Below, piece by piece: positions 9,240 through 16,392 of a stretch of 16,392 nt of DNA. Origin of the DNA: Clarireedia homoeocarpa (taxonomy: Eukaryota > Ascomycota > Leotiomycetes > Helotiales > Rutstroemiaceae); assembly GCA_001465935.1 (NCBI GenBank), contig LNKV01000094.1, forward strand, positions 52,044 through 68,435, written 5' to 3'. The position numbers were made by a program, and so were the translations under genes. The number at the start of each line of letters is the position of its first letter. Position 1 is the stretch's first letter. The notes beneath the pieces were generated by a model. The model worked only from the letters and a program-made list of their open reading frames with translations. It was not told the origin of the DNA and searched no databases.

Positions 9240-10065
9240 AAAAGTTTATTATAAAACCGACTTTATAATAAAATAAATATTAAAATCTAAAGAAGATAAA
9301 TTCAAAGTTAAGAACGATTTAGTATACTTTTATAGAAAACTATATATATTATTAAGAATAGTTAAACTATTTATATATAAATATTATAAATAACTAGTTT
9401 ATAAATATTAAAGAATATTAAAAATATTTATATAATTTAAAAAAGATTATTACTTTTCTAAAATAAAATTAATAATAAAAGAGATAATCGAGAAATATAA
9501 TATCTATATATAAAATAAAATATTCTATTATATATTATATAGATAATTTAAAACCTTTAAAATATTATCTTAATTATAATAATTTATTTTATAAGACTTT
9601 ATAATAAAATTACTATTTTTAAAAAAACTAATAATAAGAATTATATATAACTTAATATTAGTTATAATAGATAGATTAACAAAGTTTAACTATATAATAC
9701 TATTTAAAGAATTTTATATAATAAAGGATTTAGCTTGAATTTTTATAAGACAAATAGTTAATATTTATAAAATATTAATAAAGATAATATTAAATCGAAA
9801 TAAATTATTTATATTTAAATTTTAAGAAATATTAATTATATTTATAAATATTAAAAGAAAGTTATTAATAATTTTCTATTTATAAATAAATAGATAAATA
9901 AAATATTTAAATTAAATAATAAAAACTTATTTATAATATTATATTAACTACTAATAAGATAACTAAGTAGAACTACTATTATTTATATAATTTATATATA
10001 ATATAGTGGAATCGGAGATTATAATTATAATACTAGTTTATATTAACTTTAAATTCTACTTATAA
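9240..10065 (+). other. Integrase domain of element B
   Basis: The zinc-binding end is visible as E-K-Y-N-I-Y, with Tyr at 9496-9498 and 9505-9507 standing for the two Cys of C-x2-C. In the core, Asp at 9595-9597 is intact. The second catalytic Asp is Asn at 9793-9795 (L-N-R-N-K), and the Glu is Lys at 9901-9903. D-to-E spacing is 36 codons, as in Gypsy integrases. The D-R-L-T-K-F block is intact at about 9670-9687. V-E-L-L-L-F-I-x-F-I-Y-N follows. The frame holds until about 10065. Confidence 0.87.
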
Positions 10066-10082
10066 ATAATAAACTTATTATT
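10066..10082 (+). other. Frameshift within the element B integrase C-terminus
   Basis: Homology to the integrase runs in the frame starting at 10021 through N-F-K-F-Y, then resumes in the frame starting at 10083 (N-Y-K-I-I, leading to L-S-L-D-I-K-F-I). The switch must lie between about 10060 and 10083 and needs a net change of one base lost or two gained. RIP makes only substitutions, so this is a separate event in an AT-rich run. Confidence 0.65.
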
Positions 10083-10640
10083 ATTCTAAATTATAAAATA
10101 ATCTAGAATATTAATATATTAAAAAAATTATAAAAATAATTATCTCTAGATATTAAGTTTATTATATAGAGATTAGTTTATTATTATAATTAAAAGTATA
10201 ATATAAAATTAATATTTAAAGAGAGAGATAAAGTTTATTTTTTATAATAAAATATTAATATAAAATAACTAAATAATAAATTAGATTATAAAAAACTTAG
10301 ATTATTTAAGATTAGTAAGAAAATTAAAATAGTTAATTATAAACTCAAGTTATTAAATATAATAAAGATATATTTAATATTTTATATATTTTTATTTAAA
10401 TTAATATTAAATAAAGTATTAAATACTTTATATATCGAAATAGAATTTTTAGAATTAAATACTAAATATAAAGTTGAGAAAATATTAAATTATAAATATA
10501 TTAAAAATAAGGTTCTCTATTTAATTAAATAGAAAGAATATTTATATTTAGAGAATATATAGAAATTTAAATAGAATTTAAATTATTTAAAGAAACTTAT
10601 AAAGTTTTATTAATAATACTTAAAGTTACTTAGAAAAGAT
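10083..10640 (+). other. GPY/F module and chromodomain of element B
   Basis: After the frame change the + strand gives V-Y-Y-Y-N, E-R-D-K-V-Y-F-L and K-L-D-Y-K-K-L-R-L-F-K-I, where chromoviruses have K-L-D-x-K-x-x-G-P-F-x-I. These identify the GPY/F module. At 10476-10615 a chromodomain follows: V-E-K-I-L-N-Y-K, then L-I-K-stop-K-E-Y (family V-K-W-K-G-Y), an E-N-I-stop (E-N-T-W) and a leucine/lysine-rich C-terminal helix. The Trp of the aromatic cage is a stop codon. The native stop cannot be told from RIP stops. Homology ends near 10640. Confidence 0.83.
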
Positions 10641-10709
10641 TATTCGAGGAAAGAATAATAGAGTTAAAATCGATTATAAAAAAACTAAACTTATTAGTTC
10701 TAATAACTA

Positions 10710-10957
10710 TTTACTCTCTCTTTTATTTCTTTTACTTTAAATACTTTTTTTCTAACTTTTCTTTCTTTTTAATAATATCTAACTTTTTTAAATACTTTAA
10801 ATTATACCGCGATATTTCGATCTTATATTTATTAAGTTTATATTATTATTTTTATAAATAAAAAATCTTCGTTATTATTTTTTTTCTTTTAATTATAATT
10901 TTTTCTTTTAATAATAAATCGTCTTTTAATTATTTAAATAAAAGACCTCGCGATCTT
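10710..10957 (-). pseudogene. Possible Glu/Lys-rich coding relic (low confidence)
   Basis: The + strand is strikingly pyrimidine-rich and the - strand purine-rich. One - strand frame reads S-R-G-L-L-F-K, then a charged stretch including L-K-D-D-L-L-L-K-E-K and R-Y-N-L-K-Y-L-K-K-L-D, broken only by TAA stops that could be former Gln codons. It has the character of a coiled coil. I do not recognise the family; coiled-coil tails occur in some fungal DNA transposases, but nothing upstream confirms that. It could also be part of the 3' LTR of element B. Confidence 0.3.
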
Positions 10958-11037
10958 AAATATTAGTTAAAGGGATTTCTATATTATTATAGTTTAAATA
11001 ATAACTAGATATATAATAATAATAAAGATATAATTAA

Positions 11038-11058
11038 TTATCCCCCTTTTTTTTAAAA
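11038..11058 (-). other. Isolated polypurine tract
   Basis: The + strand shows five C residues followed by eight T and an A run (TCCCCCTTTTTTTTAAAA). On the - strand this is A/G-only up to GGGGGA, the form of the tract that precedes a 3' LTR. If real, an LTR would extend to lower coordinates from 11040 and a - strand element would lie above. I could not recognise pol sequence in the expected place, so the assignment is open. Confidence 0.35.
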
Positions 11059-11059
11059 T

Positions 11060-14000
11060 TCTTAATTTTATTTATAAGAGTTAGTAAAAATCTTAAATTA
11101 AAAAGAGTAGTTCTATTTAATTCTATAATTTATAAAGGAAATATAAATAAAGATCGTAATATATTAATAAAAGTTCTAAGTAGTATACTAAGATTACTGA
11201 TTTTTAATAATATTATAATATAGATTATAAACTTTAGTTTTATAGTTTTAAAGATCAATTTATAAAAACTAACTATATATATATTTAATTAAATAATTAG
11301 TTCTACTTTATAATTATATATATTATATAGATCTTTTTATAATATACTCTTTAACTCTAATATTAAGTTATAAAGAATAAAGAAAGTTTTAAATAAATAA
11401 AATATTAAATATATTTATAATTAACTTTTATAGTTTATTTATTTAAAGTTATATTATAATTATTATTTAAAGTATTTTAAATAATAAATACAAGTAATTA
11501 TAATATTTATTTTCTTTTATATTATTTCTAATAATATAATTTCTTATTAATTTAATAATCAGAGTTTATTTTTATATAAGTTTTAAAGAATAAATAAATA
11601 GATAATCTTATAAGTTTATATAAAATAGATTATATATTATTTACTAAAATTAATAATTCTTTTAAATAATTATTTGATAATAAAGTATTTCGAAATTCTA
11701 ATTAGTATTAACTAACTAGAGTATAATTAATTTAGTAAATATTTATTTTAATTAAATCAGATTATTTTAGATAATTGTTTTTATTATTATTATCTTAATT
11801 AGATATAATTATTAGTGAATTTCTATAATAATAAAATTGAAAATAATTATTTTAGAATTTATATATTTAAATTATTTCTTTCTATTTATATTATATAATA
11901 ATAATACTTTCTATTTATTCTTCTTATAACTTTTACTTTCTATTTTATTTTATCTTTTAATTTTTATTATATCTAAATATAATTATATTTTATTAAATAA
12001 GTAAAGTAATAATAAAGATAAATATAATAACTTTTATTAAATTAATTATAAACTTCGTTATAATTATATTTATAAAGTAATAATTCTAGTTAATTAATTA
12101 TATACTTAATAAACTATTTATTAAACTTATTAATAATATAATAATATATAAATTTCTTTTCTTATTTAGATTAGAATAAATAATAAATTTGATCTTTTTA
12201 GTTTTAATCTCTTTATTTTTAATTATAGAAATTAAATATCTTCGATTAAAACTAATACTATTATTATAAATATTATTTATCTTTTATTATTAATAAGTTT
12301 CGAATTTTTTTTATTTTTTTAATCTTTTTACTTTCTAGTTACTAATTATTTTTATAATTGATTTTTAGATTCTATCTTTTTATATTCGATCTATATAAAT
12401 TACTCTTTTTAATCTTTATTTAAATAAAACTTTTATATATTCTTTAATTACTTTATATAAAGATTTTTTAAATTTATCTTCTTTTTACTAATCTTTTTTA
12501 TTAAAAATAGTTCCTAGTTTTTAAAAAAATAATTTTCTCTTTATTAATTAAAATAAATAATTATTTACTTTATTTTAAAGTTTATAATATCTATTATTTT
12601 TATTTAATTCTTATAAGTCTCTAATTAATATTTAAATATATAACTTTATTATATTTTATATTTCTTATAAAGTTTTATATTTTTAAACTTATAATTTTAT
12701 TTAATTATAAATTCTTACTAACTTTTTTTTAATATTTATAAGATATACTATTTCTATTTATAAATCTTTATTACTAGATTTATAAACTAGACTTAGTTCT
12801 AATAAATATTATAAACTAAGTTATTCGATTTTATATTTTTAAAATCTATAAGTCTTTTATAATCTTATATTTAATATATATCTAATATAATATTTAATTT
12901 CTTTTTTAGTTCGATCTTAAACTTTATAATATAAAAATTAAATAATTACTCTTTTATTTAATTTTTATATATCTTATAAAGAAACTTATATAGAAGTTAA
13001 TTAAATCGATTTATTTAATAACCGATTTGTTATTTTAATTAATATTTAAATTACTTTTTTATATAACTTACTAAAGTTATTTAATAAAAATATTAAGACT
13101 TTTTAAAAATATATTTAGAATTATTATAACTTCTAGAATTATAATAATTATTATTATATTCTTGATTTTAATTATATTTAGAGTATTTTATATAGTTTTA
13201 GTAAAGAGTATTATTATAATTATATAAATATTAGAAAGTTAAGTTATTATTAAAGTTATTAGATAAAAAATATTATTTTATTTTTAAAATTTTAATATTA
13301 ATTATTAAGAAGTTACTAATATTATTTAAACTAAAAAGTTTTAATAAAGTAAATTTCTTTATTTATTTATAAGATTAATCTAATATTAAGTCTTTAAAAT
13401 TTAAAAGATATAAAGAAGTTTTTTAAAATATTAATTAAAATATATAATTTAAAAAGTTATTTTATAAATTAGCTTTCTAATAAAAAGGATAATAGTTAGA
13501 AAAATAATAAAAATAAAAAGAATAAAAAAGATAATAAAGATAATAATAATAAGAATAATAATTTATTTATTTTATTTAATTCTTATTATACTTGTTTTTA
13601 AAATCTAAATTAAATTAGTTATTCTAATTTTCTTATTATTTTTTAAAGGTTTTTTTATAATAAAGTGACTTTTATATTTTATATTAATATAATTAGTACT
13701 TCTCTAAATACTCTTTTTACTATTACTTTTATATATTATTCTAGATTATCTAGTTATTCTTAATTTATTCTCGAGATAGTTTTATAAACTCTTTATTATT
13801 TTATAACTTTATCTTATATTATATTTTATAAGTCTTTAATATATATATAAAACTCTAATATTTAAAATAGTTATTTAAAAGTTCTAGATATTTATAATCT
13901 TTTAAATAGATATAAGTTTTTTATATATTAATCTTTATATTGAAATATTAACTATTTAATTCGTTTTTAAAGTTTTTTTATTATCTCGAGTTCGTTTATA

Positions 14001-14560
14001 AGTTATATTAAAATTTATATAATAATATTTAGAAAGTTAGTTATATCTAGATTTTTAAAAGAGATAGTTAAATAATTATTTTATATTAAAATAAAGTAGA
14101 TATTAGATAATAGTAAGATAACTAAATAAGAGTATTTAAAATATATTTAGATAATTTAAAAATAGTTAATTAAATATATATTAAACTTAATATCTTTTAT
14201 ATAAACTTATAATAAATATTTAAAATACTTTAAATAAATAGTTAAAGATATTATAAAGTTAACTCTATTTTATATTAATTAATAATTCTATTATATAAAT
14301 AACTTAGAATTATTTATCTATTAATTATATTTCTTATATTATTTATTTATATCGACGATTATATTAAATTAAATTTTTAAATATTATAAAAAGATTAGTT
14401 TAAAAAAAGATTCTTATTAAATAAATTAACTATTCTTTAGAAAATTATCTACTTTAATTTTACTTTATTTTATATTTTAAAATTAAATTATTAATAAGTT
14501 TTATTTATAAAAAGAAATAATAAATAAAAAGTGACTTTCAGAAAGTATTTTATAAAGTCT
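11060..14560. other. Unassigned, heavily RIP-mutated 3.5-kb block
   Basis: CpA and TpG are nearly absent and all frames are closed. I translated much of both strands by eye and found no RT, RNase H, integrase, DDE transposase or zinc-knuckle pattern I could defend. A - strand frame at about 11300-11860 can be read for 180 codons with only TAA/TAG stops and is Asn/Ser/Gln-rich, but such frames arise by chance in this composition. The degree of mutation implies the block was once present in more than one copy. It may hold the LTR of element C next to 14560 and parts of one or more unknown elements. Confidence 0.55.
13497..13562 (+). other. Purine-rich AAT/AAG low-complexity tract
   Basis: The + strand is almost only A, G and T, repeating AAT, AAAG and GATAAT. 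If translated in one frame it gives a Lys/Asn/Asp-rich run, the kind of linker seen before zinc knuckles in some Gag proteins. No knuckle follows in the expected spacing, so I treat it as simple sequence. Confidence 0.4.
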
Positions 14561-14639
14561 TAGTTATTATATTTAACTTCTCGATTTTACCTCTTATATT
14601 TTATAAGTTTAGATAAATACGAAAATATTTAAACTATTA

Positions 14640-16190
14640 TTATATAAAATTCTTAATAAAACTATTAGTAAATATATTCTTTATAAGTAAATAGATAATA
14701 TTAAACGATTTTTTCGAATATTCTTATTTTAACTATATATTTTAAATATTAATATATTTAAGTTTAATAGATATTCTTTTATTTTTATTTATAACTAATC
14801 TTATTATTTATATATTATTATAATAAATAATAATCGGTTTAAATATAGTTAGTTCGAGTTTCTTTAATAACCTATTTATTATTATAGTTTCCTTTATAAT
14901 TCTTTCTATATTAAATAATTTAGTTTCAATTATAGATATTATTATAGTATTTTATTTTAATATTTTCTAGATAATCAGTTTATTATATAATAATATTATA
15001 TATTTCTAAAAAGATTATTTTATTTTATTATTATTAGTAAATAATATATTTAATATTATAAGTAGTTAGAATAAATAATCTATATTATATTTAATAATAA
15101 GATATTTTATTCTCTATAAATAACTAATATAATAATTTATTACTTTTAAATAATTTTCTAATAGATTAGTAAGAAAGTAAGATAATTATAATATAATAAA
15201 TATAATATCTATATATAAAGTAATTATAGTATATAGAATTAATCTAACTTTTTCTTAATATTTTTTAACTATTAATCTTATTATATTATCTTTATTCTTT
15301 TTAAATTCTATAATCGAAAATAGAGTATTTATAAGTTTATTACTAATAAAATTAAACTTTCTAGTAATCTTTTTAATATAGATATTATAAACTAGTTATA
15401 GTTTTTTTTAAAATCAATTTCTAATAATCCGAATTCTTAAAAACTATTTTATATTATTTATTTTATATAGTTTATATATAGATTAAATCCTATTAATAAT
15501 TCTCTTAACTTTCTTAGTATATTTCTTATTATAAATAACTTGAATATTATTTATAAAAAAAAGTATTAATATTTTATAATTCTTAATAATAAATATATAA
15601 AGTTTATTTAAATATAGCTTTATTCTTAATCTAATTAAAGTTTTAATAAAATCTTTAAACTAAATTATTAGTAAGTCTTATAAACTATAAAGAGTATAAT
15701 TAATAATTATAATTATATTTTCTATTTTATAACTATCTAGTAAATAATATATAATTAGCTTATTATTTAAATTATATAATATATTTATAAAAGTATTTAC
15801 TATATCGAACTATTTAATTTTAAAATTAAACTTAATTATTATAATTATAATAATATAAAAGAAATAAGAAGTGAGTATTATAATATAAATTAATTTAATT
15901 ATACTTTTCACTTATAAATCTCTTTTTATTATAAGTCGCGATCTATATTTTATAATATATTTATCTTAATTAGTTTTATATATAAAAACCTATTTTAAAG
16001 AAATTAGTTTAATCTTTATTAAACTTTTTAATATTTCTCTTTATATATTCTAAGCTCTAAGATTATTAATCTTTTTATTATAATTAGTTTTAAATATTAA
16101 TCCTATTAAATATATATCTAAATCTTAATAATATTTAGATAATTTAGTTATTTAACTTTTATAAATTTTAAATAATTATAATAGTTCTAT
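14640..16190 (-). pseudogene. pol: Copia RT and RNase H fossil
   Basis: The frame (codons at 15938, 15806, 15551 and 14927, in phase) reads first an I-N-N-L-R block and P-L-K-W-V-F-type sequence (I-S-L-K-stop-V-F), then Y-R-S-R-L, the counterpart of K-A-R-L-V. F-D-I-V-N-T-F follows with the motif-A Asp intact at 15806-15804. The active site F-F-I-N-N-I-Q-V (15551-15546) has both Asp changed to Asn. RNase H shows E-T-K-L-F-N-I-E-R-I-I-K-E-T from 14927 and I-I-Y-Y-N-N-I, with the Y-x-D-N Asp lost at 14819-14817. A K-N-I-F-T-N end corresponds to the K-x-x-x-A-D-G-L-T-K tail of Copia Pol. It is inactive and continues to the right. Confidence 0.88.
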
Positions 16191-16392
16191 TATAAGTTTC
16201 TTTAATTTAATTATAATCGTAATTATTATTATATTATAAAGTATTATAAATTTATTTTACTCTTTATTTTTATTTATATTTAGTTAATTAGATTAGAATA
16301 TATTATAGAAATTATTAAGTTTTTTATTACCTCTCGAAGATAATTAAATAATAATTATTTTAATAAATATATTAATAATCTTCTTATTATAT
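16191..16392 (-). other. Upstream part of element C pol, unresolved
   Basis: About 200 bases lie above the first RT motif I can place. In Copia elements this is the poorly conserved hinge between integrase and RT, so lack of motifs is expected. I see no evidence of a boundary or another gene before the window ends. Confidence 0.45.

Larger units (their letters stand above)
6271..10640 (+). pseudogene. gag-pol: Element B gag-pol polyprotein fossil
   Basis: One + strand frame (codons at 6421, 6931, 7321, 7861, 8161, 8701, 9481) carries Gag, protease, RT, RNase H and most of integrase. From about 10083 the homology continues in another frame (codons at 10221 and 10476), so one indel lies near 10060-10083. 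Gag and pol fused in a single frame is known in some Ty3/Gypsy elements such as fission yeast Tf1. Stops are nearly all TAA/TAG at positions where the family has Gln or Trp. No start codon can be assigned. Residue loss is extensive: the knuckle C-C-H-C became Y-Y-Y-Y, the protease Asp became Asn, both Asp of the RT active-site pair became Asn, and the integrase triad became D-N-K. It is entirely non-functional. Confidence 0.88.
5633..10700 (+). mobile_element. Element B: Ty3/Gypsy chromovirus, heavily RIP-mutated
   Basis: The + strand carries the internal region of an LTR retrotransposon: gag with CCHC knuckle, protease, RT, RNase H, integrase, GPY/F and chromodomain, in that order. It is a different Gypsy lineage from element A: where A keeps N-R-L-S-K and L-S-D-R-S in integrase, B keeps D-R-L-T-K and L-N-R-N-K. 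Gag and pol share one reading frame. Mutation is near saturation, with CpA and TpG almost gone and most catalytic residues changed. Limits are approximate because neither LTR could be delimited. The opposite orientations of A and B show two independent insertions. Confidence 0.88.
14560..16392 (-). mobile_element. Element C: Ty1/Copia retrotransposon, 3' part, heavily RIP-mutated
   Basis: On the - strand a Copia-type pol enters from the right edge and ends near 14640, showing RT followed by RNase H with no integrase after them. That order (integrase first, RT-RNase H last) separates Copia from Gypsy. The integrase, protease and gag should lie beyond 16392. A possible polypurine region (AGAGGTAAAATCGAGAAG on the - strand, about 14567-14584) follows pol; the LTR should start just below it but cannot be delimited. 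All recognised motifs share one frame, so damage is by substitution. Confidence 0.87.

Noticed and set aside
5640..11040. LTR pair flanking element B
   Set aside because: Comparing both flanks by eye gave only short A/T matches that are expected by chance in this composition.
11060..13000. Fot1/pogo-type DDE transposase on the - strand
   Set aside because: I tried to align the conserved DDE blocks (D-G-H and the P-x-H-x-S-H-L-L-Q-P-L-D region). Some codons fitted but key His and Asp positions did not, even allowing RIP changes.
13500..14500. Copia gag, protease and integrase on the + strand
   Set aside because: A D-S motif at 13775-13780 looked like the protease D-S-G, but the next codon is TTT, which cannot come from a Gly codon by RIP. 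No zinc knuckle of correct spacing precedes it.
1..16392. Mitochondrial DNA or an AT-rich protist genome
   Set aside because: The A/T content would fit, but LTR retroelements with chromodomains and the specific loss of CpA/TpG point to a RIP-affected nuclear fungal genome.
11060..16392. One Copia element with an internal inversion
   Set aside because: This would require the + strand gag/integrase half at 11060-14560, which I could not support. Element C alone explains the data.

Overview
The window is nuclear DNA from a filamentous ascomycete (Pezizomycotina) and lies inside a heterochromatic, AT-rich block of dead retrotransposons. The main evidence is the dinucleotide pattern. CpA and TpG are almost absent on both strands and TpA is in excess, while the surviving C residues sit mostly in CpT, CpC and CpG. 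That is the signature of repeat-induced point mutation (RIP, C-to-T at CpA). Reading by eye I counted about five ATG triplets on the + strand and found no CAT, so the - strand has essentially no start codons. I see no intact protein gene, rRNA, tRNA or CRISPR array. Reading frames had to be recovered by reading through the stops that RIP makes from Gln and Trp codons.

Layout. (1) 1-1120: very AT-rich, unassigned, with a small trinucleotide repeat. (2) 1121-5394, - strand: element A, a Ty3/Gypsy chromovirus. It has a 3' LTR (about 1121-1343), a polypurine tract, and a pol fossil reading RT, RNase H, integrase, GPY/F module and chromodomain in one continuous frame. It is mutated less than everything around it, so it is probably the youngest insertion. 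Gag and the 5' LTR are missing. (3) 5395-5632: two 119-bp tandem copies that differ by transitions, with the only ambiguous base (N, 5513) exactly at their junction. (4) about 5633-10700, + strand: element B, a second and far more degraded chromovirus. Gag with a CCHC knuckle, protease, RT, RNase H and integrase share one frame; then an indel precedes the GPY/F module and chromodomain. (5) about 10700-11060: a possible Glu/Lys-rich coding relic on the - strand and a lone polypurine tract. (6) 11060-14560: about 3.5 kb of heavily mutated DNA with no recognisable family. (7) about 14560-16392, - strand: element C, the RT-RNase H end of a Ty1/Copia element that continues past the right edge.

The genes do not work together in any living pathway. 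They are separate insertions silenced by the same process. In B the aspartates of protease and RT, the first RNase H aspartate, the zinc-binding Cys/His and two of three integrase catalytic residues are lost. In A the integrase D-D-E triad happens to survive. Both Gypsy elements end in a chromodomain, a module known to steer chromoviruses to heterochromatin, which fits their nesting here. I found no novel functional system. The points most worth a second look are the N-marked tandem junction where mutation intensity changes, the unassigned 3.5 kb repeat-like block, and the contrast in age between A and B.
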